Shown here in pieces: positions 10,745 through 23,105 of a DNA stretch of 64,000 bases (its first letter is position 1; every line of letters starts with the position of its first letter). The notes below the pieces were generated by a model, which had not been told where the DNA came from, made no database searches, and saw only the letters and a list, made by a program, of their open reading frames with translations. The position numbers and the translations under genes are program-made. Source of the DNA: Blattamonas nauphoetae. Its lineage: Eukaryota; Preaxostyla; Oxymonadida. The DNA lies in the NCBI GenBank assembly GCA_033064195.1, contig JARBJD010000115.1, positions 144,688 to 208,687 on the forward strand, written 5' to 3'.

Positions 10745-13700
10745 CTTTTACAGAAACCAGGGCTCCTCTCATCTAATAGTCTGCCACACCCACAGGTTTT
10801 CTTCTCCAATGGGAATTGGAGTTTCTTTTACCTTTTTTGCTCCTTCTCCCGGTCTTTGACCAGAACCAGGTGCTCACCGAGAGGTGGCAACTGGGAATAT
10901 TATGGGAGAGCCTCTTGAACTCAAAGAGAGAACTCGTACAAGTTCCTACACTTCTCTCTAGGCATGGGCAACAGTCAGTCAAAAGAGACCGAGCCCAGTC
11001 ACCAAAATGAATCGAGTCAGTGACTCACCCCATAAGACAAATTCAAGAGGAATCCAGACCCAAAACGCTCCCTTTTCAATTTAACATCACTTCTTGATTG
11101 ATCATCACCTTGTTTTCTTGGTTTTTCTTTCTCAAAAAGACGTTCACAATCTCCCTTCTCTTTCAATCGCTTTTTATGGTTTATCTTTCACATTTCACAC
11201 TATTTTTTAGAAATAGACTCATTTTCAGATGAATCAAACGAATTTAGCCACAAGTCATCACTTCACCCCATACTTTTCTGGAGAGTCACTTTGAGTCACT
11301 GATCCGCCCATGCAATCATGCAAATAGTCACCAGACTGACTGGACTGTCCGATCTCCTTTTCAACTGATACTCAGCGCGTGCATTGATCAGGTTTGGAAT
11401 TCATTATTTTTTACGTTTTTTCGCTATTTGACAAAGGGACACCGATTTTGACAATCAGGAATCGCACACCCAAACTGATGATCCGTATAGATAATAAGGG
11501 TAACACTATCATTTGATACTTCTGTATGCTATCTTGATCTGCATTAGTCATGTTTGATTCTCAGAACATCTCCAGTCTCTCTTCTTGACCAGCCCAACAG
11601 AGCACCGTCTCACTCGTAACTATTGACAGTATTGTGTCCTCAACAATCTCAAGGTTGCTCAACAAAGTATTTTAATGAGAATATTGACAATATTCTCTGC
11701 TCAGTCAACGTATCTCACTCAATATTGACAGTGATTGAACTCAACCAAAGATCTCGACAAAATCTTGACTCATGTCAACATCGTTCCTCATTTCTCAACA
11801 AGAAATGGTATACTGTGAAAAACTTTTGCTTTTGTGGTTCCCCTTCGATGCCCCATCTTTTTGCATCTTTCTTTTCTTCAATGACCCATTCAGTTTGATC
11901 TTCGCGGTTTCTCCCCTAATGTACCACTTAATTGCAGCTTTTGTTCATCCTTTTCTCGACTTCTTCGTCTCTCATCTTTCTCTCTTCACATAGTCTCACA
12001 AGCTTCGCCAGGCACTCACCATTTCTATCATTGTATGATGAGGAAGAGAAACTGTGCCGTTGATGGAAGAATACAGCTCACTCTTTTCCCAAACATGACC
12101 CCCACTCTGAAAATAACATCCTCTTCCCTCGCAACGTGTCCCTCATCAACACTGAACGATCAGGTGGGAAAAATGTCATGATTACTTGTAGACGGTTCAT
12201 CCCCATTTGTTCCAACGAAAGTGTATTCTGATTGTGCAAACCATCACTCTTCATTTCATGTGCAGACAGGTGTGTTCGTCGCTGGAGCAAATTATTAACT
12301 TCGAAGTTCTTTTCTTCTTCCTTGTTATTATTTTCTCATTTATTTGTTCCGTCGCACATGATTGTGTGTTTCCTTCTTTTCAGCCGATTCATGGATCACC
12401 GTGATCCACACCGCGTTGTTGATGGGAATCTCGTCTTCGAGTTGACGCGCATCTCCTCCTGTGGATGAGCAAGAACAGCCCGAATTGCATCTTGTTTGTT
12501 TGCTTCAAAACCATCAGCTCCACGTTGAACCTGTTAAATCCGTGTTCGTCCCACTTCTGTCGCAGATTGGCCGACAACATTCCTGCCCAGTTTTGGCTCC
12601 GAATGTGATGTGAATTGACCGAAATGAGGACTCGAATGAGATGACCATTCGATGAGCCTGATCCTTTGGCTGTCGTTTCTGTTACTCTCGCCATCTTCAA
12701 TACGATCCTTTCGACGCAACAACCCACGATCGTCCAAAAGTGATGCTGTCGTGATTGGCGTTGTAATATTCGTCCCGTTGCAAGCAATTCTCGTTTTATC
12801 CCTCATTCTTAAGCTTCCTTCGGTTTCACCCATTCACAAGCTGAGTTCGGACCTTCATCCCTCAAACAATCGTCTCTTCAGAAATAAAGATCTCTCTCTC
12901 CAAGCAATCTCTGATACTCAAATTTCAGGCCAGATTGAAGAGGCGGCAACATTGCTTGAAGTCGTTACTTCGTTACTATCACTCAGCAACGTTGAGATGC
13001 TCATCGATGCAGATTTCTCGATTGATACGCTTCTAGAATCATCACGCATCAAGATTCAGAGTTCTATCCTGGACTTTGGAAGGGAATTCACCTAATTCGT
13101 CGCTGATAGGGGCAGGATGACACTAATCGACATCATCATCAACGCTCGCCCCGATCCTGGAAGTGATGGACTTGTCCACGCAGACACCCACCTGACCATG
13201 GCCAAGTGTGTCCCACAGAACGTGTTTGTTGGTCTGTCTCCAATATTTGGTCCATGTTCGTCCTCTGTGGAAATCTCACTTTCCATCTTCGCTAATATCG
13301 ACCACGCAGTCCCTCTGCCTTATTCGCCAAGCCCACCTGTTCTCCAACCCTCTTCGATCACATCGCTCAAGGCACACTCCACAATTCTCACCTCTTCGAC
13401 GATGGTGAACGTGTTCAACGATATCTTCGCTACAATCACGAATGCTCCGATTTTAGGTGAGGTCGTTGCTTTCCCACGATGTCCTATGCGAATAACAGAC
13501 TATCAAATGCGATATGCTCTCAACTAACACCGAAGAACCTGAAATAACGTGGACGGCTCTCATTCAACAACACTCGGTCACCGATGAACACTCCAATCTG
13601 GAGTGTGTATTAATTTCAGACGCTGGGCCAACGAGAGATCAGTCTGTCCAGTTGAAGTTGCTGAGAAAAGATGAGAAGCAGACAAGCTAACATCATGCCC

Positions 13701-15208
13701 TATTCCGATCAGATTCTGCAGAAGCACGAACGCTTCGTCCGCTGTCACCTTCGCATTCCCTTTCCTCTCGCTCGGCGTGTCTCCTCGCTCTCCTTCGGGT
13801 GGAGTGTCGAGTGGCTGAGAACTCCCCATTCTGTCTTCGTCGCGAGCGAACTCCCTCGCTCGATACAGGTTGAACACAAACAGCAGCTGCGACTCGGATT
13901 GGGAAGGCTACTGTTGTGTGGCGTGCTGGGTGAGGGAGGGCTGTGTCGGCTGGTCGGGAGGAAGGTCGAAAGGAGAGGCGGGGGGAGTGTTGGGAGTGGC
14001 GAAGGAGAGGATGGGAAGGCGGAGCGAGGAAGAAGCGACCATCCCCACAATTCGGAACGGAACCGGCGTACATGGCTGAGACACAAGACAGAACAGAATC
14101 ATCGAAGAGAAGAACAATATAAGAACGAGTGAATACAAACACTCTCACTCTCCCCTCGTCGACTCCCACACAAACCGCATCTTCTTTCTCGTCCCTCGCG
14201 TTCCTCAGCCACAGCATCATCACCGCTCGGAACGAGTCAGGCCCAATCAGACTGCTATCCACTGTCTTCGTGTGTTTCAGCCAGCCCAGCATCGGCCTTT
14301 GTCTGGCCTCTTCCTTCTTCGTGGCATCGGTACTTTGAACTGTCTTTCAGTCATCCTGTTCGTCGTCAGAATCGTCGTGAGCGAGTCGACTCCTGCGACC
14401 GACTCGAATGTGAGTTTCCGAACGAGGAGAGAGGAGGGGAGCGATGGGACGAGGTGAGCGTGTCTCCGAATGATTGAGACGAAGAAGAGCGAGGAGAAAA
14501 GAGCAGAGACGGGCGATTCTCTTCTTCGTCCTCGTCGTCCTTCGAGACGAAGTGGAGATGCGTAGGACTCAGAAAGACGTCGAATGAGACGTTCACTGAG
14601 AGGAAGGAGAGGAGAGGAGAGAGAGCGAAGGAAGGAGAAGGACAAACGAAGGAAGGCGGAGAACAGACTGTAGATTTCTGTATTTTCGTCACATTCACAA
14701 TAACCACCAAGATTCACTTTCCTTTCTCATTCATCAGTCAAGGAAGTTTTCTCTCAAAATTTCACTCGATCTCCTGTTTTCATTTGCATGTTTTCCATGA
14801 ATGTGTCAGGGTTGTTGTCTGGAGACTCGATCGTTGTGACTCGCCCATGAGGACTAATTTTGAACATCTCGAATTCCTCACTCAACGATTTGTCGGATTT
14901 CCTTTCAAAAAAGGATGAAAACAGTACATTATGTGCTCAAACATCTACTGAACCGATCTTGTCACAAATCCACACATTTATTCACTCAATCATGGGCCAA
15001 AGTGAGTCAGTCCTAAAAAGTTGAGTCAGGTGACTGGTGCCCATGCCTACTTCTCTCTTTACTCTTGATTTGTTTCTCGGTTCACGACCGAGAAAGATTT
15101 CATTTGAATGTTCATTATTTACAGGCCTACCCATTAATAACTTATTCTTATAATTGATCACACCATATCTCGTCATGAGAGGAGCCCTGGTTTCTGTAAA
15201 AGGATGAG
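10745..15208. mobile_element. DNA element with 28-bp terminal inverted repeats, right half of a compound insertion
   Basis: Positions 10745-10772 and 15175-15202 are perfect inverted repeats beginning CTTTTACAGAAACC. Six further bases (GATGAG) separate the right end from GACATG at 15209-15214, the presumed target duplication. Just inside both ends lie related subterminal motifs (GGCATGGGCA followed by CAGTCA, near 10961 and 15035), as expected of transposase-binding sites. The right terminus also matches the left terminus of the neighbouring element in inverted orientation over roughly 75 bp (6656-6730 versus about 15123-15197). ORFs inside are short (at most 199 codons) and unrecognised; the 12650-13530 plus-strand stretch (IEEAATLLEVVTSLLSLSN) may be decayed coding sequence. 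Confidence 0.6.
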
Positions 15209-15214
15209 GACATG

Positions 15215-16275
15215 CTGAACTCAACCTCAATCCAGTTTTGTGATTCGACATCTGGTTCCCCCAACATTTATCATGTCAATTCAACAGGGACAGATGGGAC
15301 ACTGATACCACAACTGGGGGAAGATGAGACCACTTTCATCGCTGAGCTCAAGATGACCTTTGAAGGGGCGAAGTGTCTTGTGGAGCTGAGGACAGACTCT
15401 CCAATCGCGGGGACTGTCGGCCTTCTTCTGGAAGGTGCGAACGTTCCGCGATGTGTACACATTCAGTTCGGAACAGACGGGGCGAAGTCGACGACAGGAA
15501 GTGTTGAGGTGTCCTCAGACGAACACGGAGTCCTTCCAACACTCGCTGATGGACTCACCTACACTCTTCCACGTACAACCATTCCAGGCAAGCGACTCGA
15601 GACAGGCGTCTACCATGTCCAACCTCGCCTCACATCGTCTTCAACGATGTCTCTCAGTCTGTCTGGATGTCTCCTTCAGGATGAAGAAATCTCGATGAAA
15701 GTGAAGAACGCAAAAGGAGTGTCGTTCACCATCCCACTCGACTACTCTCGGGAGACAGAACTGACTGGGACAGCGTCCCTCTCATCAACAGACGCAACAA
15801 GACTGGAATATGAGAAGGAATACACAGTCGAGAGTTTCACAACGAGCTCAACCACAATCAACTTCAGAGATGGCCTGAAATTCACAACCCCGTCCCCTCC
15901 TGCCTTCCTCACCTCGTCCACTCAGACCGATGGGAACGACTCGATGACACTCTCGTTTTCGGGAAGTGGGTTGGTCGCTGCATCATACACACTCACTCTG
16001 ACTGAACAAGTTGTCGAAGGAACACCTCATTCAGCAACAGTGACACTGCATCCGATCTCAGACACGAAACTGGAAGAATGGAACATTATTCTCTTTCCAC
16101 ATCAATCTGCTCAGCTGAAATATGGATCGGACTACAAAGTGACGCAAATGGCCTCCACAATCAAAGGCCAAATCACAACCATCAACGCTCCAGTCATCAC
16201 CACTCCCGAGGAACCCTCTCGAGTGGTCGGGCTGTCGATCTCAGGATATCCTGAGAAAGAGAAGAAAGTCGAATT
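15215..16275 (+). CDS. Giant surface protein, segment 2 (beta-sandwich repeats)
   Basis: It continues the frame of segment 1 after the compound insertion, with CTG AAC TCA directly following GACATG. The 353 complete codons end the beta-helix part (SIQFCDSTSGSPNIYHV) and begin an array of roughly 100-residue domains with a recurrent pattern: a hydroxylated strand, then SGxxLxxxxYTLTL, then LxPxSxxxLxYGxxYxV (seen as SGSGLVAASYTLTLTEQ and LFPHQSAQLKYGSDYKVTQM). These resemble tandem beta-sandwich/Ig-like extracellular repeats; exact family unknown. A partial codon at 16274-16275 (TT) is completed by T at 17140 if the 860-bp element is removed with one AATT copy. An ATG at 15212 lies within the duplicated target and need not be a start. 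Confidence 0.65.
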
Positions 16276-17135
16276 GGGCGATTCTAAATGAAAGGTCGCC
16301 TCCGTTTTATCTCCATCCCCACTCTATATATCGTAAAGAAAACAGCAGAGTTCACATAAACATCCTCTCTCTCCCCGTTTAAGGTTTGAATTACCAGATT
16401 TTCCCATTTTCACTCACTTTTTTCCAGATTCCAAGTTCAGGTGACTCCTTCTTCATCACACGGTATTCATTTGTCAGATTCGTGATTGAACCGACCTAAT
16501 ACCGTGCATTACATGTGATTCTCCTGGTTTGTGTCATATATTTCGTTCACACTGACAGACACTCAGCACTTTTTTGAGGCGAGACAGATTGTTTCTCACA
16601 GCCAGAAGACAATCTGTACACTTGCACTGTGTGATATTTTCTCCAGTTTTCACTCGCGATCGGAACTTTTTTCACAAATTTCTCGTCTTATAGATCACAA
16701 ACGGGCACTGACTCTTTGTTCGCCCTACTCTTCCTCTAATTCCCATCAAATACCGTTTTGAATCAAGAGATACCTCAAAGCACCTCTGTTAGACATGTTC
16801 CGCCAATCTTGAAGACTAAATTCATCATGATTGTTGATTTTGCCATTCAGAACTTTTCGTGTCTTTTTCTACAATAGATGTCTTTGTGTTGGTTCTCTCA
16901 CACAGAATGAGCGTTTTATGTAGTTTTCCATCGTTTCTCTGTTTTCGAACAGATTCTGTGACAAAAAGTGTGCACTATTGTCTTCAACAAAAAAGGACGA
17001 TATCGAACGCGATCGAACTTAAAATTCAATAATTTCCCTATTTCTTGTCTACTGAAATAAAGAACGGTAATTGGGCAAAAAATGAATTTTTGGGACGCAC
17101 ATTAGTGTTTTGCGACCTTTCAAAGAGAATCGCCC
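16276..17135. mobile_element. 860-bp non-autonomous DNA transposon (MITE), 4-bp target duplication AATT
   Basis: The ends are GGGCGATTCT... and ...AGAATCGCCC; the inverted match continues as an AATGAAAGGTCGC-like block with a few mismatches. AATT occurs on both sides (16272-16275 and 17136-17139). The interior is T-rich and non-coding. A second, diverged member of nearly equal length lies at 30773-31631, with shared internal blocks such as TCGAACGCGATC and a GACGCAC/AACGCAC block near the right end. The superfamily is unassigned. Confidence 0.8.
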
Positions 17136-17139
17136 AATT

Positions 17140-17496
17140 TGGAGTGGAAGGATTGATGTTGAAAGAAGGCGAGACGTACACACTGGTGGTGAACAAGACA
17201 GGAACGACCACCGAAAAGCGGATCAGTGTGACATTCTCATCGAAAACGTCAGGAAGTGGATCAGCAACTCTTTTCCCACTTTTGGGAGCTGATCTGGAAT
17301 ACAACACGAACTACACTGTGACGAATGTGTTGGATTCGAAAACGAAAGAGATCCTGTTCCTGTCTGGTCTGACATTCAAAACGAAAGCGGAACCGTCGCG
17401 TCTGTTGACGTTCACTCAAACGGGGTATGGGACTGGAAAGAAGACAGTTGAGTTTTCGATGACAGGACGAGTGTTGGACGAGACTATAAAATATTA
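17140..17496 (+). CDS. Giant surface protein, segment 3 (beta-sandwich repeat)
   Basis: A 357-nt piece lies between two insertions. It encodes one repeat with the LxEGETYTLVVNKTG, ATLFPLLGADLEYNTNYTV and FKTKAEPSRLLTF pattern shared with segments 2 and 4. The frame is exactly that of segment 2 after removal of 16276-17139, and it joins segment 4 after removal of 17497-18749: the codon TAT is intact and TA at 17495-17496 plus C at 18750 gives TAC. The longer open frame starting at 17045 includes element sequence and is not biologically meaningful. Confidence 0.65.
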
Positions 17497-18746
17497 TAGT
17501 CCCCTCATCAGGCCGTACATGTTCATCAGGCCGTACAACAACGATTTCTTGCTGATTTATATTTTTATCATTTCATTAATCGAGTTATTGGTAATATGTG
17601 ACTTTTTGGATGATTTATTTGGATCAATGGGTTCATTTTCAAATCAAATGCTGAATGCACAAACATCAACAATCTCAGAGTTTGTTAGGCGCATCAACAT
17701 TGAGTCTCAAGACCTCCCTCCCCGCTAATTCAACAGATGTGTCTTTGTATGTCTGAAATTCAGCTCTCCTTCCATGATCTCCTCTGTGAAGTTTTTACCA
17801 TGAATATGCCGTTTCTCATCAATTTCTCTCATATTTTAAACTTTTTTGATAAAATCTTGATTTCTAGCTGGTCCATCAATACGGAACAAGTTGCTTCCAA
17901 CCATCCGTTCACAACCCAACTTTCGAACCTCGTCCTGTATCCGATCCAACCACTCCCCGACCTTGTTCGAAGTTGATTGACCACACACCCGCCACTCTCT
18001 TCGCCTCACTCGTGGTTGCACAGCAAGGACAAGCAAAACGTCAAATTGGTTGTGCTTCGAATTTGGAGGCCATACAAACGGAATGACTCATCACAAATGG
18101 ATTTTCAGAGATTGTTCTTTTTGTTTTTGACGATGCTGGCCAAGTCGGGACGACAGATCAATCCCAACTTCATCCGAATCTCCCATCATCCGATGAAGGA
18201 CAGTGACGAACCCTCCCTCCCTTACAAACACGATCTGGTCGCCCTTCAATGGATAATCCACAGTCATTCCGCGTCTCGCCACGGATCACGTTCGATCTCT
18301 CAAGCTGAGTGCACAGCAGGACAGTTGATGACCACTTGATGAAGATCTCCATCGATCCCCACCCAACATCCACTCTCGTCTCCAGCCATTCGAACTTCAT
18401 TTTTTCCACTCCCTTGTCATTTCCAGCGTCTTTCTTCCCTAAAAGCACAGACGGTGTCAAACCTAAGACAGTTGTCATTTTCAGTCTTTTAACCAGTTTT
18501 CCACCATCTTATGGTTGATCCCTACCCCAGTGTTTCATTTCAAGATTTTTTAGTTGGTTTCAATCATTGTTTTCGCAAAGGGAAGGATGAGGTGGATAAA
18601 AAAATGAATGGATTGATCAGTCGATAACTTTGCCTAGAAGTGAACAATTTGAGATTCGACATCTGTTTTGTCATGTGTAATGTTCGATTGTTCATCTATA
18701 TCCTTGGTACTACTTGATGAACAAGTACGGGTTGATTGGGGGACTA
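17497..18746. mobile_element. 1.25-kb non-autonomous DNA transposon, 3-bp target duplication TTA
   Basis: The ends TAGTCCCC... and ...GGGGACTA are followed inward by a longer imperfect inverted repeat (ATCA..CCGTAC.TGTTCATCA). TTA stands on both sides (17494-17496 and 18747-18749). A TWA target duplication with G/C-rich ends fits the PIF/Harbinger superfamily, but no transposase is encoded, so this is only a suggestion. Short frames inside are not recognised. Confidence 0.7.
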
Positions 18747-18749
18747 TTA

Positions 18750-21700
18750 CGTTGGTTTGAGTGTGTCTGGAAACGAGCACAAAGTGTTGATGGGATTCAA
18801 TATGTCGTCAAGCAGTTGGGAAGGATCAGCGTCTCTGTTTACACTTTCGGGAGCAGAGCTGGAATATGGGAGGACGTACTCTGTGAGCTCGTTGACGAAA
18901 GTTGGGGACTCGACACCTCTTCTGTTCGAAGACCAGACAGTTGCGATCGATTCCGAACCTGCTCGTCTGGTTTCGACGTCTCTTTCCGAAACTGGAGGAC
19001 CGAACTCAGCGACTCTTGTGCTGGAATCGCGAGAATTGACTGTGAATGCGGAATATGAGATTTCTCTCTCATTCTCTCCCACATCTCCATCGTCATCGTT
19101 GTCGTTGTCGAATACAGACTCGACGACCTCGCTGAACGTGACAGTGACATCGAAGACCGACAACTCGTTCTTGCTCGCTCTTTATCCTGAGTCGACCGCT
19201 GTTCTGCGTTATGGACAGACATACGTTGTGACATCGATGAAGACAGGATCGTCACCGTCGATTCTGATTGAAGGGACCGATTGTTCATTTGTGACGCCTT
19301 CAGAACCAGCTCGACTTGCTTCGATTGGAGTTGGGGAGATGATTTCGGATGGCGACACATCAACCATCACACTCTCGTTCTCGTCGTTCTCACTTCAAGC
19401 TTCCACATCGTACACGTTTGAATTTGGTTCGTCTGCCTCTGAAGGTGAAGTCTCTCACACCAAAACACTGACACTGACAACCGAAGCTGATGGCTCGTTG
19501 TCGCCTCATGTGATGACGCTGTTCCCTCGCGCCTCGAGCGACACCGACAAGAAAAGTCAGTTTGAGTTTGATCAAACGTACACATTGAAATCGTTCAAGC
19601 AATCGACTTCAGACATCCTGTTTGACACTCCAACGCCACTCGTTATTCCATCGGAACCAACCCGAATCAAATCATTCGTTTCCGCATCTTTGAGCAAAGA
19701 TCGTTCGACGATGACAGTGCTAGTCGCTGGAAGTACCTTGTCTTCGTTAACTGGGAAGCTGTACGTAACAGATGGAAGCAAAACTTGGGAATCACTCTCA
19801 ACTGCACTCTGTTCTTCCACACAATGCTCAGCCGTCTTCAATGCAGCCAACACTCAAACCGACCAGATTCTTCAGTTTGGTCTGACTTATCAAATTGCCT
19901 CGCCTGTCTCTGCCGACTACTTCGTTTGCAGTGGAATCTCTGTTCCTGTTCCATTCCCTCCCCGACTCACTTCTGCATCATTTGACTTCGCCAACTCCCT
20001 CAACATCAGCTGCATCATCTCGTTCGCTGGAATTGATCTGGAGATTGGGAAGACATACACAGTCGCTCTCTCCAAAACCCTCTCCTTCCACATCACCGTT
20101 CGGAGCGAGTCCAGCGCAACATCTGACCAACTGCCGCTTGGCTGGGCAGACACTCTCCAGTTCGCCACAGAATATCAAATCCAATCCATCACCCCAACAA
20201 ACACTGAAGATGGAAATGTTGATTTCACCGCACTCTCGTTCACGACAAAAGCAAAGCCATCTCGACTCTCTCTCTTTGTCGATTCCGCCGGTTCCGACAG
20301 CATTTTCTGTGGAACGGAGGACAGTCCCTGCTCGTCAATCAACGTCGGATGGAGGATCGTGTCTGGTTTACATTTCTCGAAGTGGACGCTCTCCATCATC
20401 CACAACACGACTCAGACCAGCAGAATGACAGTCGGATCAGCTGAAGATGAACTTGTGATCCACGCTGGGCCGTCCACAAAGCCAGAACTTGTCGTGTCGT
20501 CTCCGTCGTCTCCACTGGGTGAGGGGGAAGGGATGATTGATGTTTCCAAAGGTCGCCTCTGGCTGAACCAAGTTGACGTTGTTCTTTCCGACTCTCCCTC
20601 TCTCGTGCTCATCCGAGTTGTCAGCGGTCACCTGTCTCTCCAACTCTGCTCATTCACCCACACCATCACGTCACACTCAAACAATCCCGAAACCTTTTCG
20701 TGTTCTTGGACGTCGGGAGTGGTCGTCCTGGAAGACACGATAACAACAATCTCTTCGTCCACTTTCTCCAACCTGCCTTTGGGTGCGACAAGTCAGAAGG
20801 GAGGAAACTTATCCATTGAAACAAGTGCCTTCCACGACAACTCTCCTGTCGACTCGTTCTTCCCATCAGCGAGAAGGAACATCCACTGCGAGGGGATGGG
20901 GCAGTTGACAATTGGAAGTCTGAATGGAGGCGATGGGCTGCTGGCTGACTCGTCGGGATGGATTGATGTTGGCGATTGTTCGTTGAGTGGAATGGAATCG
21001 CTCCTTCCCTCTCCTCTCTTCGTACCAACTCTCTCATCGGACTCAACGTGCTCGCTGAACAAGAAAGACAAGTCATTCTCCATTTCAATCGTTGGAACGA
21101 CGCTGATTCCGTGTGGTCTCTCGCTGGAAGTGTACGAAATCACGAAAAAGGGGAAAGAAGGAAGGAATACCCCGTTCGATCTCTCTCAGTCATCAACGCT
21201 CTCATTCACTGACGAGAAGATCACACTCTCGCTGCCTCAATCGAGCTTCTCGTCGTTTGAGCCATCGCTGGAATGGCGTGGTCGCTTGATTTATGGAAAC
21301 GGTGTACACACAAACACCTCCTTCACCATCCAAATGAACTCATCCGACAAATTTTCTCAACTCTCCAAAGATAACATGAGATGGTGGCTTCCTCTCATCA
21401 TTGTTCTCTCGTCACTCGCTCTCCTCATCATTTTCATTGTTGTCCTCTGCTGGCGTCGACGAAAGAACCAAAAAACGAAAGATTTGGAGCCGAAAGAGTT
21501 GGAGCAAACATCGATCGAAGACGAGAAGATTGAAGATATCATCACCGACAACAGAATCGGCGTGAACCCTGTCAACACCCTCGTCTCCACCAAAAAAGAT
21601 CCTTGGAAGACGATCGTCCCTAAGCCAGAACCATCAGACAATCTGATGAACTCCACCAACATTGAAGAAGCACTGGTCTGTGGTGGAGGAGAATTGAAGA

Positions 21701-22386
21701 CGACATTTGTTAGCAATGACAGGACGCTGTTCAACGCTCTGCATTCTCAGAACAAGTGGGAGGTTCAGAGGAGAGAGGTGGAAAAGCAGATTGTGAAGGG
21801 GTTGTCAACGCTTGTGAAGAAGGACAGACAAGCAGCGTTTCTGAAAGCACTGACAGCTCACAACATTCTGTTGGACACAGCAGGCAACGTGTGCTTTCGA
21901 TTGAATCTCAGCTGCACCACTCAAAGCAGTCTTCCAGTCTCCCATCACCACACACACCTCTCCTCTCGACCAGTCACCCATCTGGAAACGGGCAACGCGA
22001 ATGAAGCACCACCCGCCGAACCCAACACGATGTTATCTCAACCAGTGAACGAAGGGGCTCGCTGGTCAGCACCAGAAGTGATCGAAAAGAAAGCCAACGC
22101 CGATGCCAGTCACGGGGCAGTTTTTAGTCTTGGCCTCGTCTTGTGGGAAATCGAGACTGGTCTTGTGCCCTTCGGGGAAATCGATGCTGTGAATGCGTCT
22201 CGGCAGATCGTGGCAGGAACGACGCCTCGGCTGGAAATTGTGAAGAACTCGTCGATTCGCGAGGTGATCAGAGACTGTCTCGCTCACAACGCATCCGAGC
22301 GACCCGAACTGGACGAAGTGTTGCAGAAACTGGAAGAGATTCCGGCAGACGATTGCAGCAACATCAACGTCTTGTTGAAAGTCTGA
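18750..22386 (+). CDS. Giant surface protein, segment 4: beta-sandwich repeats, beta-helix, TM and pseudokinase tail
   Basis: The 1,212 complete codons carry about five more beta-sandwich repeats (LFTLSGAELEYGRTYSV, LYPESTAVLRYGQTYVVTSM, ISFAGIDLEIGKTYTVALS), then a second beta-helix (SLQLCSFTHTI, SIETSAFHDNSP) and a membrane-proximal domain with LIPCGLSLEVYEI. A transmembrane helix (WLPLIIVLSSLALLIIFIVV) is followed by a basic RRRK stop-transfer and an intracellular C-terminal half-kinase: HNILLDTAGNVCFRL, RWSAPEVIEK, VFSLGLVLWEIETGLVPFGE and NASERPELDEVLQKL. The APE, alpha-F and alpha-I motifs of tyrosine-kinase-like kinases are kept. The catalytic-loop Asp (an HRD-equivalent stretch reads LKA) and the DFG motif are absent and there is no clear N-lobe, so a pseudokinase is inferred. 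It ends in TGA. As drawn in the DNA this segment lacks its own signal peptide. Confidence 0.75.
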
Positions 22387-23105
22387 CCACTCCATTTCAC
22401 ATCATCCATACCTTCTTTATTCATCTATCTTCGTTTTCACTTCATTTTCATTTTTCGTCTCGATGAACAATCATCTTTTCACTCAACCACTCCCACACCT
22501 CCACACACTTACACACAAAATCCAACACCCGTCCACTCCAACCCACATTTCGAAGCATCTCTGCGTCTTCTTTTATCAACTATATTCATTGTTGCGTGTG
22601 GATCGTCACTCTCATCTCACTCGTCTTTCTTCTCCCTGCCTCCTGATCTGATCTGGGCAGTTTCATCATTCGTCTATCACTTCTGTTCATCCACTTCGCA
22701 CTTCACTGTCATGATTATCCACATCTCTGATTTGTCTTCTCTTCGCATTTTGATTTCTTCTACAATTCACAACGCATTTCAGGCGTCGATTCACCATCTC
22801 ACCCCTTCTTCACTACACATCTCCTCATATCTGATTTCCCATTTCACTTTCTCTCATCATTCTATCTCTTTTTTTCATCTCCCAAACCATTATTTGATCA
22901 AACCATTGCCTCTCATTAATCTGTCGAAGGTGAAAATATGAGTTACGATCTTTTCGAATCCATTCAGAAAAAGCGGTCAAGTTTGCATTTAAAATCGCCT
23001 CGTCATGGGAAGAGAAGAGAATGACGGTTTGTAAGTGGGATTGCACACTCAGCGTCACAATGATTGATGAAAGAGTGTAAGTTGGAAGTGGAGAAGAGAC
23101 GAGAA
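22387..23105. other. Intergenic region between convergent genes
   Basis: It is T/C-rich 3' flanking DNA of the giant gene and the next minus-strand gene, with no coding frame of note. The last ~50 bases (about 23060-23110, GAGTGTAAGTTGGAAGTGG) recur at about 27189-27235 downstream of another paralog's position, a trace of duplicated 3' ends. Confidence 0.5.

Noticed and set aside
13693-14292. 199-codon minus-strand frame within the right half of the compound insertion.
   Set aside because: Arg/Ser-rich reading of GC-biased DNA with overlapping open frames on the other strand; no recognisable domain, so not called as a transposase or gene.
16276-17135. The 860-bp insertion read as an intron.
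   Set aside because: The ends of the element offer no GT-AG pair within it that keeps frame; one possible donor lies in host codons, and the sister copy lies antisense in its gene with a different arrangement.
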